Origin: Calothrix sp. PCC 6303
Lineage (GTDB): Bacteria; Cyanobacteriota; Cyanobacteriia; Cyanobacteriales; Nostocaceae
NCBI RefSeq assembly: GCF_000317435.1
Contig: NC_019751.1
Location: 3,844,001-3,908,000 of the forward strand
Length of the DNA: 64,000 bases
Reading direction: 5' to 3'
Below are positions 46,982-56,128 of this stretch, piece after piece (the first letter of the stretch is position 1; each line of letters starts with the position of its first letter). The notes under the pieces are model-generated. The model made no database searches, was not told the DNA's origin, and was given only the letters and a program-made list of their open reading frames with translations. Both the position numbers and the translations under genes were made by a program.

Positions 46982-47788
46982 ATGGCTACTAACATTCGCA
47001 CCGTTAACGATACAGAAACAGTTTTACGTACAGAAGGATTAAACGTTTATTACGGTAATTTTTTGGCTGTGCGTGACGTTTGGATGGATATTCCCAAAAA
47101 CAAGGTTACAGCCTTTATTGGTCCTTCTGGATGCGGTAAAAGTACCTTATTGCGCTGCTATAATCGCCTCAATGACTTGGTTGACAGTTTCCGAGCCGAA
47201 GGCAAAGTTTTCTACTATGGTGAAAATTTATATGCATCTCATATCGATCCGGTAGAAGTCCGCAGACGCATCGGTATGGTATTTCAGCGTCCGAATCCTT
47301 TTCCTAAGTCAATTTATGACAATATTGCCTTTGGCGCGAAAATTAATGGCTATAAAGGTGATATGGATCAGCTAGTTGAGCGTAGTCTCAAACAAGCTGC
47401 ATTATGGGATGAAGTTAAAGATAAACTCCGTCAAAGTGGTAATTCATTATCTGGAGGACAACAACAACGTTTATGTATTGCCCGTGCAGTTGCCACTCAG
47501 CCAGATGTAATTCTCATGGATGAACCTTGTTCTGCACTTGACCCCATTTCTACATTGCGAGTTGAAGAGTTAATTCATGAGTTAAAGGAAGAATATACTA
47601 TTGTTATTGTTACCCACAACATGCAGCAGGCTTCACGAGTATCTGATATGACAGCCTTCTTCAATGTTCAAACAGGAGAAAGAGGTGGTCGTACAGGCTA
47701 TCTTGTTGAGTACGAACGCACAGAGCAAATTTTCCAAGATCCGCAGCAACAAGCAACTAAAGAATACGTTAGCGGCAAGTTTGGTTAA
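46982..47788 (+). CDS. pstB: Phosphate ABC transporter ATPase PstB
   Basis: 268 residues. Walker [22 protein letters not shown]-loop [15 protein letters not shown], signature [14 protein letters not shown], Walker [14 protein letters not shown] and H-loop [13 protein letters not shown] are all intact, and the CYNRLNDL stretch is specific for PstB. It powers phosphate import. Last gene of pstSCAB; phoU is not adjacent. A bulged hairpin (47889-47930) follows about 100 nt later. Confidence 0.98.
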   Translation: MATNIRTVNDTETVLRTEGLNVYYGNFLAVRDVWMDIPKNKVTAFIGPSGCGKSTLLRCYNRLNDLVDSFRAEGKVFYYGENLYASHIDPVEVRRRIGMVFQRPNPFPKSIYDNIAFGAKINGYKGDMDQLVERSLKQAALWDEVKDKLRQSGNSLSGGQQQRLCIARAVATQPDVILMDEPCSALDPISTLRVEELIHELKEEYTIVIVTHNMQQASRVSDMTAFFNVQTGERGGRTGYLVEYERTEQIFQDPQQQATKEYVSGKFG

Positions 47789-47888
47789 ATTAAAATTTTG
47801 GTTATCGCAGAATTGCAATGATGCAGGTGTATTTTCGGTATACCTGTGTTTTTTTGTGCCTAAACATTGTTAACAAAACAATGAAAAA

Positions 47889-47930
47889 GATGCTTGGTAG
47901 GGACTTAGCAATGCTAAGTTCCCGGCATCA
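47889..47930 (+). terminator. Hairpin after the pst operon
   Basis: GGGACTTAGCA and TGCTAAGTTCCC pair with one bulged base, enclosed by outer GATGC/GCATC arms. It lies about 100 nt after the pstB stop codon and probably marks the end of the pst transcript. Confidence 0.5.
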
Positions 47931-48220
47931 GATATATCGCAATGATTATTTGAATCGGTATAAGCCAAAAAGCTACCAAACCATATAGTACAGCAGTTTT
48001 TGATCAAAACCAACACGATACCCTCCTAGGGTATCGCCACACGGACAAAGCCTGCCTAGTCTAAGGCAAATAGAGAAGTAATTTAGAATCAGCCACACAG
48101 TCGTTGTGATAACAATCACAATCACGGATGATTGAGATCCTCTACCTTATATGTTCATCCTGGAATAATAATTATTAACTGAACTCTAGCCGAGTCATTA
48201 ATAGGGAACACATTAAATCG

Positions 48221-48253
48221 CCGACAGTCTTTTTTAAAGACTGCCGGTTTTTT
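48221..48253 (+). terminator. Rho-independent terminator without an obvious upstream gene
   Basis: CCG-AC-AGTCTTT and AAAGACT-GC-CGG form a stem around TTTT and are followed by a run of T (48248-48253). pstB ended 430 nt before. The stretch 47931-48220, with the hairpin CGATACCCT/AGGGTATCG at about 48019-48039, may therefore encode a small RNA. Otherwise 47789-48629 holds no gene, only repeats (heptamer tract near 48320, palindrome at 48437). Confidence 0.55.
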
Positions 48254-48436
48254 GTTTGGATTTCCAGTGATTTGCAAACCGATTTAAGTAGGTCGGGGTT
48301 GAAAATTGTAATTAGGGCAAGGCAGTAGGCAGTGGGGATAAGGGTTTAAAGCCAATTTACATTTTGTAACATAGTCCTGTTTATTTCTGCCGGCTTACTT
48401 ACACCAATTCAAATAATGATTGCAACATATCCAACG

Positions 48437-48465
48437 GTAGAGACGTAGCAGTGCTACGTCTCTAC
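48437..48465. repeat. Perfect GTAGAGACGTAGCA palindrome
   Basis: GTAGAGACGTAGCA and TGCTACGTCTCTAC flank a single G. It is the same element as at 37279-37310 and a relative of 23838-23861, here in a long intergenic stretch upstream of the fcl 3' end. Confidence 0.75.
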
Positions 48466-48629
48466 AAATATCTATCTGTCACATTGTTTTTTCAAATTGG
48501 TATTAGCTGAAACGGCAGAAACTCTATCGGAGAGATGATGAGATACAAATAATGGGGGAAAGTGAAAAGCGAACCACACCAAAAAAGGGAAAGAGTTATC
48601 TTTCCCTTAAGTCTCTAGAAATAAGCGAC

Positions 48630-49574
48630 TTAATTAGCGTTTTTGCGCCACCAATCAATCGTATTTTTTAATCCCTCTTCAAATCCAACCTGAGCAGTAA
48701 AACCAAAAGCTTGTTTTGCCCGTTCAGTATCCAAACAGCGTCGGGGTTGTCCGTTGGGTTTATCGGTTTGCCAAACTATTTCACCTTCAAATTCCATTAA
48801 CTTACAAATGGTTGTAATTAAGTCTTTGATGGAGATTTCATAACCTGTACCCAAGTTGACAGGTTCGGAATCATTATATGATTGAGCTCCCATGACGATA
48901 CCTCTAGCGGCATCTTCTGAGTATAAAAACTCACGAGTTGGGCTACCATCACCCCAAACTGGAAGCTCTTTATCTCCTCTGGCTTGGGCTTCTTGAACCT
49001 TACGAATCAAGGCTGGGATAACATGGGAACTGCTAGGATCGAAGTTGTCTTCAGGTCCGTAAAGATTTACTGGTAACAAATAAATCCCATTAAACCCATA
49101 CTGCTGTCGATAAGCTTGTAACTGAACTAGTAAAGCCTTTTTGGCTACACCATAGGGTGCATTAGTTTCTTCTGGGTAGCCATTCCAAATGTCATCTTCT
49201 TTGAATGGTACCGGGGTAAACTTGGGATATGCACAAATGGTACCAACGCAAACAAACTTTTCCACCCCAGCTTCATAAGCTGCGTGAATTAGTTGTGTCC
49301 CCATCATCAGGTTATCGTAGAATAACTCGGCGGGTTTTTGTTGATTGAGACCAATTCCGCCTACGTGTGCTGCCAGGTGGATAATAACATCCTGTTGATC
49401 AGATGCACGCTTACAAGCTTCCATTTGGCGCAAATCACAATCACGCGATCGCACTACGGTAATTTTATCTTTTTCTGCACCAGCTTTGCACAACTGATCT
49501 ATCACTTGCTTGCCCAAAAAGCCAGCACCACCAGTCACGAGAATACGTTTGTTTTTTAGTTCCAAAGCTGTCAT
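48630..49574 (-). CDS. fcl: GDP-L-fucose synthase
   Basis: 314 residues. NAD(P)-binding [14 protein letters not shown] at the N-terminus, [36 protein letters not shown], the catalytic Tyr-x3-Lys in [13 protein letters not shown], and [23 protein letters not shown], which is characteristic of GDP-fucose synthase (epimerase-reductase). It converts GDP-4-keto-6-deoxy-mannose, made by Gmd, to GDP-L-fucose for surface polysaccharides. gmd lies just upstream on the same strand, separated by a strong hairpin. Confidence 0.95.
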   Translation of the reverse strand: MTALELKNKRILVTGGAGFLGKQVIDQLCKAGAEKDKITVVRSRDCDLRQMEACKRASDQQDVIIHLAAHVGGIGLNQQKPAELFYDNLMMGTQLIHAAYEAGVEKFVCVGTICAYPKFTPVPFKEDDIWNGYPEETNAPYGVAKKALLVQLQAYRQQYGFNGIYLLPVNLYGPEDNFDPSSSHVIPALIRKVQEAQARGDKELPVWGDGSPTREFLYSEDAARGIVMGAQSYNDSEPVNLGTGYEISIKDLITTICKLMEFEGEIVWQTDKPNGQPRRCLDTERAKQAFGFTAQVGFEEGLKNTIDWWRKNAN

Positions 49575-49691
49575 ATTCCTGTATCACTCATCATCAGTTG
49601 ACAAATTATGCGATTTTCATAGCAATTCTTTGTGAAGATACCTTACACTCACTGCAACTTCACAAAGAAATAGTAGGTGTTTCATCATTTT

Positions 49692-49724
49692 AGATCCCCG
49701 GCTTCTTGAAGAAGTCGGGGATCT
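49692..49724 (-). terminator. Strong palindrome between gmd and fcl
   Basis: AGATCCCCGGCTTCTT facing AAGAAGTCGGGGATCT with a single wobble position and almost no loop. It lies 39 nt past the gmd stop codon and could terminate or attenuate transcription into fcl. The sequence (GATCCCCGACTTCTT) is also a widespread cyanobacterial palindromic repeat. Confidence 0.6.
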
Positions 49725-49762
49725 GTACTCATCTCACCATGTAGGAAAACTAATTTCCAGTT

Positions 49763-50842
49763 TTAGAAATGAAGCACTCCCAACTCTTGACGCACCATGG
49801 CATTATCTTTAACCACTTCCATGAGTTTGCCGTTGGGGGAAGTTAAACCCAATGCATTTAAATCAGCTTCAACCATCAATGCCACAAGTTGTTCAAATGT
49901 CACCGATGGTTCCCAATCCAGAGTTGTCCGCGCTTTGGTGGAATCACCAATTAATAAATCTACTTCTGAAGGACGTAAATAGCGCTCATCAAACTCAACA
50001 AATTCTTGCCAATCTAGATTGACATAACCAAATGCTAAGTCCAAAAATTCACGTACAGTGTGAGTTTCGTTGGTAGAAATTACATAATCATCAGGCTTTT
50101 CTTGCTGTAGCATTGCCCACATTGCCCGGACGTAATCTTTTGCGTAACCCCAGTCACGTTTTGAGTCCAGATTACCCATGAACAATTTTCTTTGCTTACC
50201 TGCCATGATTCGAGCCACAGCCATGGTAATTTTACGAGTCACAAAAGTTTCTCCACGTCGAGGAGATTCATGGTTAAATAAAATACCATTACAAGCAAAC
50301 ATATCGTAAGATTCACGATAGTTTACAGTTTGCCAGTGAGCATAAACCTTTGCACAAGCGTAAGGGCTACGGGGATAGAATGGAGTTGTTTCGCTTTGGG
50401 GAACTGCTTGTACTAAACCGTACATTTCCGAAGAACCAGCTTGATAGAAGCGTACTTTTACACCAGTTCGTTGTTGGTAGTCACGAATCGCTTCTAATAA
50501 GCGTAAAGTACCCATTCCCACGGAATCCGCTGTATATTCTGGTGAGTCAAAACTAACTCTAACGTGGGATTGAGCGCCTAAGTTATATATTTCAATTGGT
50601 TTAACTTCTTCAAGGATGCGGCGCAGTGTGGTACCGTCGGTCAAGTCTCCATAATGAAGATATAAGCGCGCTCCTTCCCGGTGAGGATCTTCATAAATAT
50701 GATCGATGCGGTCTGTGTTAAATGTGGAGGTGCGGCGAATTATACCGTGAACTTCGTATCCTTTCTCTAGCAAAAATTCGCTGAGATATGAACCGTCTTG
50801 ACCTGTAATACCAGTAATTAGCGCTCGCTTTTGTTGCGTCAT
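49763..50842 (-). CDS. gmd: GDP-mannose 4,6-dehydratase
   Basis: 359 residues from the ATG at 50842 ([33 protein letters not shown]); a TTG two codons earlier is not needed. The motif [32 protein letters not shown], the Tyr-x3-Lys in [12 protein letters not shown], and [17 protein letters not shown] are all diagnostic. It makes GDP-4-keto-6-deoxy-D-mannose, the shared precursor of GDP-fucose and GDP-rhamnose, and feeds Fcl downstream. Confidence 0.97.
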   Translation of the reverse strand: MTQQKRALITGITGQDGSYLSEFLLEKGYEVHGIIRRTSTFNTDRIDHIYEDPHREGARLYLHYGDLTDGTTLRRILEEVKPIEIYNLGAQSHVRVSFDSPEYTADSVGMGTLRLLEAIRDYQQRTGVKVRFYQAGSSEMYGLVQAVPQSETTPFYPRSPYACAKVYAHWQTVNYRESYDMFACNGILFNHESPRRGETFVTRKITMAVARIMAGKQRKLFMGNLDSKRDWGYAKDYVRAMWAMLQQEKPDDYVISTNETHTVREFLDLAFGYVNLDWQEFVEFDERYLRPSEVDLLIGDSTKARTTLDWEPSVTFEQLVALMVEADLNALGLTSPNGKLMEVVKDNAMVRQELGVLHF

Positions 50843-51406
50843 GCTCAAATATCCTTTATGTAAGATTCGGTGCTGATGAAATAAACAGTTACAATTTGCT
50901 ACAACTTAGCAAACTTTTCTGTGATTTCCCAATGTAAAACTCACTAGTTTTTACTTAGATATTCAATTGTGTCTCAGTTAATTTACTGAGATTGCCCACT
51001 AACTATTTTTAGCCACCAGATAAGACTAACCACTACTAGCAAGTGTTTTCCGAATCTTTACAAATAAGTTCATCAAAACTTTATATTTGACTCAGCTTTT
51101 TTACCTAAAATTTATAATTTTCAGTTAAAAATATGGTTAAAAAGGCAAATCTGAAGAGGGGAAAGACAACAGAATGTTTTGGACGAGGATTCAAACCCAG
51201 TCCGAAGCCTTCCTTCCCCAGAACGTTTCTTATGACCCAATAGGAAGGAATAGGCAAAGTTATAATTTATTTTTTAGGAGGAAAATTGACAAGTAAAAAT
51301 GAGCATCTTCACAGTGATGGTGTGATATTTCTCACGAAAAAATTGTTAGGGCTTTTGCCCTAACTAATCACTGTTAATTATTCACTCTCACTTAACTTGT
51401 AAGTTG
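50843..51406. other. Intergenic region between sugar transferase and gmd
   Basis: About 560 bp. The half near gmd is AT-rich and should hold its promoter. The other half contains a candidate structured RNA (51173-51227). No gene seen. Confidence 0.35.
51173..51227 (-). ncRNA. Candidate structured RNA element
   Basis: AATGTTTTGG (51173-51182) and CCAGAACGTT (51218-51227) form a 10-bp helix with two G-U-type pairs. On the minus strand the enclosed 35 nt include GGACTGGGTTTGAATCCTCG then TCC, which can form its own stem (GGAC/GTCC) and has a T-arm-like GGTTTGAATCC. The inner and outer helices share the CC of GTCC, so they compete. It could be a leader of gmd, a tRNA-derived fragment or a repeat-borne RNA. 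No family is recognised with confidence. Confidence 0.3.
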
Positions 51407-52165
51407 TTAATAAGCACCATTATCTTTAGTCATAATCACGACCCCTACTGTCTTCAAAATGATCCATAAATCAAGCCAGAGAGTACGAAACTTGGCATAA
51501 TGAAGGTCAATTTGAACTCGACGGGGGTAGGGGATATCATTTCGTCCAGAGACTTGCCACAGTCCTGTAATTCCAGGCTTAATGGTGAGTATTTTGTCAA
51601 TATGACACCCGTATTTTGGAAGTTCTTCTTCTACCAAAGGACGAGGACCAACAACACTCATATCACCTTTTAAGACATTCCAAAACTGGGGAAATTCATC
51701 TAAACTAGTAATTCGTAAGAAATTACCGATAGGAGTGATTCGAGGATCTTGTTTCAATTTAAAACTGGATTCAAATTCCTGCTTGAGATGGGGTGAATTT
51801 TCCATCATCTCTCCGAGTATTTCGTCAGCATTGCACACCATTGTGCGGAATTTTATACAATTAAACAGTTGATAATTTTGACCTACCCGTTCTTGGACAT
51901 AAAAAATTGGTCCATCAGAACTAAAAGCAATTAGCGCAGCTAACAGCAAATAGATGGGGGAAAAAACGATCAGAACGAATAGGGAAAAAGCGATATCGAA
52001 TATCCGCTTGCTAAACTCTCCGTTGATACCCTCGTGGGGTGAAACTCTGGTTTTAGCTAGGAGCGTTTTTTTGATCTGAATACGTCTTAAGTAAGTACGC
52101 GCAGATACGCTCTTAGTTTGTCTTTGGTTTCGTTTGCCGGAGAGGAGTGAACTCTGGGCAGTCAT
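51407..52165 (-). CDS. Exopolysaccharide sugar-phosphate transferase (WcaJ/PglC type)
   Basis: 252 residues from the second of two adjacent ATG codons (52165), with AAGGAG 4 nt upstream; the frame opens at 52192. One membrane segment (about 67-90, RIFDIAFSLFVLIVFSPIYLLLAALIAF) precedes the phospho-sugar transferase domain with FNCIKFRTMVCNADE, ITSLDEFPQFWNVLKGDMSVVGPRP and KPGITGLWQVSGRNDI. These enzymes load the first sugar onto undecaprenyl phosphate to start exopolysaccharide repeat units. The upstream GT4 gene is 91 nt away on the same strand. Confidence 0.93.
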   Translation of the reverse strand: MTAQSSLLSGKRNQRQTKSVSARTYLRRIQIKKTLLAKTRVSPHEGINGEFSKRIFDIAFSLFVLIVFSPIYLLLAALIAFSSDGPIFYVQERVGQNYQLFNCIKFRTMVCNADEILGEMMENSPHLKQEFESSFKLKQDPRITPIGNFLRITSLDEFPQFWNVLKGDMSVVGPRPLVEEELPKYGCHIDKILTIKPGITGLWQVSGRNDIPYPRRVQIDLHYAKFRTLWLDLWIILKTVGVVIMTKDNGAY

Positions 52166-52256
52166 CATACTCCTTAATAATCCACACCACACATAGTCCC
52201 AATCTTAAAGCTTTTCGGAGGTGCTTCTGGGGATAAATTGCCAAAAGCTTTGCGAA

Positions 52257-53411
52257 CTATACTTTAAGTTTGGGTAAAGAGCTTTTTTCTTGACACGCTG
52301 TCAGAAACTCAAGATAGCGTTTGGCAAAGACTTGCGGCGCAAATTGAGCAGCGTGCGATCGCATATACTCAGAATCGAACTTTTTTTGGTAATATTCAAA
52401 AGTTTCCACTGCTTCAATTAAAGCAGCTTCAGTTTGAGCATTAAACAAAATTCCTGTTCCTGTATTCGTTGGTGAATCACGAATATCCCGTACAGTTTCT
52501 GTAGCACCACCAGCACCGTAGGCAATAACTGGTGTCCCACAAGCTTGAGCTTCCACTAAGGCAATGCCAAAATCTTCACAAGCTGTGTATACAAATGCTT
52601 TAGCAGCAGTCATATATTTTTTTAACACATCGTCTGGTTGCCACCCTAGTAGTTGTATATTGGAACGGGCGATTTTACGTATCTTTGCCATATCGGGTCC
52701 TGTGCCGATAACTACTAAAGGTTTTTGCAGTTGATTGAAAGCGCTAACGATTAAAGATACTTGTTTGTAACTCACTAACCGGGAAACAATCAGGTAAAAA
52801 TCCTCCTTTTGCTCAGAAAATGGGAAATTTTCGACATTTACAGGCGGATATATTACCTTTGCTTCACGACGGTAACAGCGCCAAATTCTCCGGGCTGTAT
52901 GGTGGGAATTTGCAATGAAGTGATCAACGCGATTTGCACTGACTACATCCCATTGGCGTAGACGATGCAAAATATAGCGTGTTGCAATTCCCGGAATTCC
53001 GGAGCCTAGTTTGCTAGCATTCAAGTAATCAAATGTCAAGTCCCAGGCATAACGCATAGGGCTGTGGGAATAACAGATATGTAGCTGATCTGGAGTTGTG
53101 AGCACCCCTTTGGCAACAGCATGGGATGAGGAGAGAATAATCTCGTATTCGCGTAAGTCTAGCTGTTCGATGGCAAGGGGCAAAAGTGGCAGATATTTTT
53201 GAATACCATTGCGCGCTTGGGGGAAAGACTGAAGAAAACTTGTGCCAATAGAGCGTTTGTATAGGTAGCTTTGGGGATTAGTAGATTCAAAATCAATCAA
53301 AGCATATAAATCCGCGTCCACATGGTTCAGAATTTCGCGGACTACGAGTTCTGAACCACCTGTTGCTTTTGGGGTAAGCCATTCATGCACTAGAGCATAT
53401 TTCAAAGGCAC
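52257..53411 (-). CDS. Glycosyltransferase family 4
   Basis: 384 residues from the GTG at 53411 (VPLKYALVHEWLTPKATGGSELVV), where homologues normally begin. The open frame continues to 53573, adding 54 residues that look like translated leader. GT-B fold: N-terminal acceptor domain with YALVHEWLTPKATGGSE and SSSHAVAKGV, C-terminal donor domain with VSRLVSYKQVSLIVSAFNQL and the EX7E-type motif EDFGIALVEAQACGTPVIAYGAGGATETV. It adds a sugar from a nucleotide donor to an exopolysaccharide intermediate. It is co-directional with the sugar transferase and divergent to the CSP41-like gene. Confidence 0.9.
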   Translation of the reverse strand: MPLKYALVHEWLTPKATGGSELVVREILNHVDADLYALIDFESTNPQSYLYKRSIGTSFLQSFPQARNGIQKYLPLLPLAIEQLDLREYEIILSSSHAVAKGVLTTPDQLHICYSHSPMRYAWDLTFDYLNASKLGSGIPGIATRYILHRLRQWDVVSANRVDHFIANSHHTARRIWRCYRREAKVIYPPVNVENFPFSEQKEDFYLIVSRLVSYKQVSLIVSAFNQLQKPLVVIGTGPDMAKIRKIARSNIQLLGWQPDDVLKKYMTAAKAFVYTACEDFGIALVEAQACGTPVIAYGAGGATETVRDIRDSPTNTGTGILFNAQTEAALIEAVETFEYYQKKFDSEYMRSHAAQFAPQVFAKRYLEFLTACQEKSSLPKLKV

Positions 53412-53601
53412 AGTTAACTTTGGGGGTAGGTAGGAAATAAAATGAGTAAACAATGGGATTAACAGAAAGTTTCCCACATTTATAAACGAATAGGAAATCC
53501 CCCATGGGTAAATATAAAGACGTAATTCTCTAGGGGGAGGTTCCAGAGGGGTACCACTAGCTGATAACCTCAAAAAGGAAGATATTGGGGATTGGGAATT
53601 T

Positions 53602-54540
53602 ATGCAAATTCTAGTGATGGGTGGAACTCGTTTTATTGGTGTTTACCTGACAAAATTGTTGGTGGAGCAGGGGCATGAGGTGGTATTGTTCAATCGGGGG
53701 AATCGTCCGGTTCCTGTAGAAGGTGTCAGACAGATCAAAGGCGATCGCACAAACTCAGAAAGCCTTAAAGCTGCGTTGGCTAATGAAAAATTCGATGCTG
53801 TTTTTGATAATAATGGGCGAGAACTTACTGATACTCAACCATTAGCAGAAATTTTTCAAGACAGTGTGCAACATTTTGTTTACATGAGTTCGGCAGGTGT
53901 ATACCTCAAATCGGATCAAATGCCTCACTATGAGGAAGATGCTGTAGATCCGAAAAGCCGTCATAAGGGAAAACACGAGACTGAGAGTTTTTTGATGCAA
54001 CAAGATATACCTTTTACATCAATTCGTCCCACCTACATCTATGGTCCCCAAAACTATAACGATTTGGAAGCTTGGTTTTTTGATCGAATTGTTCGCAATC
54101 GTCCAATTCCGATTCCCGGAAACGGGATGCATATTACTCAGTTTGGTCATGTTCAGGATCTAGCTCAAACAATGTGTCGCGTCTTAGGCAATTCTAGCGC
54201 CGTCAGACAAGTCTACAATGTCTCTGACAACCGTTTTGTTACTTTTGATGGTTTGGCGCGTGCTTGTGCTGTGGCAGCCGGGAAAGCGCCGGAGGATATC
54301 CAAATTGTTCACTATGATCCGAAGAAGTTTGATTTTGGCAAACGTAAGGCTTTTCCAATGCGGGTTCAGCATTTCTTCGCTTCGGTAAATAAAGCGATGA
54401 CTGAGTTGGGTTGGCAACCACAGTATGATTTGATATCTGGGTTGAAGGATTCGTTTGAGAATGATTTTCTGGTTTCAGGTAGGAGTAACAAGGAGATTGA
54501 TTTTTCTACTGATGATGAAATTTTAAGTCTGATGAGTTAA
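53602..54540 (+). CDS. CSP41-like NAD-dependent epimerase/dehydratase family protein
   Basis: 312 residues. Rossmann motif MGGTRFIGVYLTKLLVEQGH, then FVYMSSAGVYLKSDQMPHYEED and RPTYIYGPQNYNDLEAWFFDRIVRNRPIPIPGNGMHITQFGHVQDLA. This matches the cyanobacterial relatives of chloroplast CSP41, an RNA-binding endonuclease-like protein of the short-chain dehydrogenase superfamily. The catalytic Tyr-x3-Lys of true epimerases is replaced, so RNA binding is more likely than sugar chemistry. Its stop codon TAA lies inside the TTAA at the left edge of the ISAzo13-type element, so the coding sequence is intact. Confidence 0.88.
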   Translation: MQILVMGGTRFIGVYLTKLLVEQGHEVVLFNRGNRPVPVEGVRQIKGDRTNSESLKAALANEKFDAVFDNNGRELTDTQPLAEIFQDSVQHFVYMSSAGVYLKSDQMPHYEEDAVDPKSRHKGKHETESFLMQQDIPFTSIRPTYIYGPQNYNDLEAWFFDRIVRNRPIPIPGNGMHITQFGHVQDLAQTMCRVLGNSSAVRQVYNVSDNRFVTFDGLARACAVAAGKAPEDIQIVHYDPKKFDFGKRKAFPMRVQHFFASVNKAMTELGWQPQYDLISGLKDSFENDFLVSGRSNKEIDFSTDDEILSLMS

Positions 54541-54611
54541 GGGACTTCCAAAGAATAAATTATTCCAAAAAAAGGAAAAGACAGGTTGATTTAAAGAATG
54601 ATAATCATTTT

Positions 54612-54658
54612 GAGGGGGAGAAAAGGGTTTGCCGTCGGCAAGCCCTTTTCTCCCCCTC
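54612..54658. repeat. Subterminal hairpin, left end of ISAzo13-type element
   Basis: A 23-bp stem (GAGGGGGAGAAAAGGGTTTG then CCG, facing its complement with one wobble) around a single T. It faces the transposase 3' end and is the counterpart of the hairpin at 56032-56078, sharing the GCCGTCGGC centre. Confidence 0.85.
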
Positions 54659-54743
54659 ATTTATGCATAAGAGTCTATACACTTGTTATTTGAAGTTAAA
54701 CAGTGTAAATAAGGGATATTTTGCCGCTAAATAAATGTTGCTA

Positions 54744-55987
54744 TTAAAATGAAATCACGTTTGTTTTACTACAACAAATATCAATAAACCAATTACCTAA
54801 ATTTGGGAAAACTTCATGATTAGAATCGGTTAGCCGCTCAATCTGTTTTTCGATTTGAGCCATAGCTTTTTTTGTAAGCTTTACCCCATTCTCATAAGTT
54901 TCGTGTACTAGCTTAACGACTGGATGTTTCCCGTTCCATTTCATAGTGCTAGCAAAATTTAAAGCCGTTTCTAGTTCATCTAAAATACTCCCATTCCAAT
55001 GATTTTCTAGTACTGCCCATGTCCTTTCTATTGGATTGTATTTACTATGATAGGGAGGATAATAAGCTAAACGTATATTTACTTGACGTTTGTGAGCAAA
55101 CTCTACTATACGTTTCATAAATTGGGTACGCCGCGAACTATTCTGCGGACCATTATCTTGATTCAGAAGTAGTGTTTTAACTTCAGAAAAACGATGCTTT
55201 TCACAAGACCAAAAATCTTCTAGAATATCAACGATAAAATCACTTGTAACTTTCGATTCTGTAAAGTACAAAAATAACTCGTCAAGCTCTGGAAGAAATA
55301 TTCCATAAGGAGTTACAGTTGTTTTCGGATTATAATCATGGTCTGATGCTTTCACCCCATCCCGGCTTTTACCCCCTCGGTCAAATGAGCCGATCTTAAC
55401 ACAGGCTTTTCCGTCCATGCTTAGACGTAAAACACTCTTATCTTCATCTGCATCTTTATTTACTACATCTAATTGCTCAAAGATTGCATCAGTTTGTGGG
55501 ATTTTTTTGAGGCTGAACTTTCTTTACCCTTCTGAGCTTATAACCTAAATTATTTAATTTGACTCGAATTGTTTCTGATGTATGTAACTTTTCATCACTA
55601 TAACCAGACTTTTCGATTAATTGCTTTCTAACTTCGGCTGCACTGAGTCTAGTATATAGTCTTTGACTTTTAAAACTCGGATCGGTTTGACTATAGAAGT
55701 CAACTATTTTTTTGATTATCTTCTAAAAGATTTGGCAGATGTTCTTCTGCTTTGTAACGTCCTTTGCCACTCATGTTATCAACACAAGCAATACCGCTTT
55801 TTAATTCTCTTGTTCCTTTGCGAATTGTGTCTCGATTCCATCCTAATTCTGATTGTGCAAGTCTTTGCCCTCCTAAACCTAAGCTTTGAACTGTCGAAGC
55901 CATAAATCTACGCTTTTCTGCACCTTTTAATTGAGATGCAGTTTCAATGAACAACTTTTTCAGAGAATCAGTTAATACTATAGTCAC
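54744..55987 (-). pseudogene. ISAzo13-family transposase split by two frameshifts
   Basis: Three pieces cover a normal ISAzo13 transposase (~410 residues). Part 1 (55987 to about 55707) begins MTIVLTDSLKKLFIETASQL and carries GGQRLAQSELGWNRDTIRKG. Part 2 (about 55707-55508) reads IVDFYSQTDPSFKSQRLYTR. Part 3 (about 55502-54744) has LRLSMDGKACVKIGSFDRGGKSR, NQDNGPQNSSRRTQFM and YHSKYNPIERTWAVLE, the DDE region. Each junction is at a CAAAAAAAT tract (A7), and removing one A from each restores a single frame. It is therefore either a decayed gene, or expressed by slippage, or affected by homopolymer sequencing error. Confidence 0.85.
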
Positions 55988-56031
55988 CAGTTGCTACACT
56001 CAAAAACTCAGTCATTATTCAAATTACTACA

Positions 56032-56078
56032 AAAGGGGGATGAAGGGGCTGCCGTCGGCAGCCCCTTCATCCCCCTTT
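56032..56078. repeat. Subterminal hairpin, right end of ISAzo13-type element
   Basis: A perfect 23-bp stem (AAAGGGGGATGAAGGGGCTG then CCG) around a single T, between the right end and the transposase start. It should block transcription entering from outside, or mark the end for the transposase. Confidence 0.85.
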
Positions 56079-56128
56079 AAAATGATTATCATTATTTCCA
56101 ATGGAATAGTTTATTTTCTGGAAGTCCC

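Larger units (their letters stand above)
54541..56128. mobile_element. ISAzo13-type insertion sequence
   Basis: 1588 bp with ends GGGACTTCC...GGAAGTCCC, flanked on both sides by TTAA (54537-54540 and 56129-56132), a likely target duplication. The inverted ends are long: GGGACTTCCA, AATAAA.TATTCCA, TGATAATCATTTT and a G5 run are shared over ~90 bp, and each end carries a 47-nt hairpin with a GCCGTCGGC core. One transposase gene on the minus strand is split over three frames. Confidence 0.9.

Noticed and set aside
55663-55905. 80-codon plus-strand open frame inside the ISAzo13-type element
   Set aside because: Antisense shadow of the transposase gene; composition follows the opposite strand.
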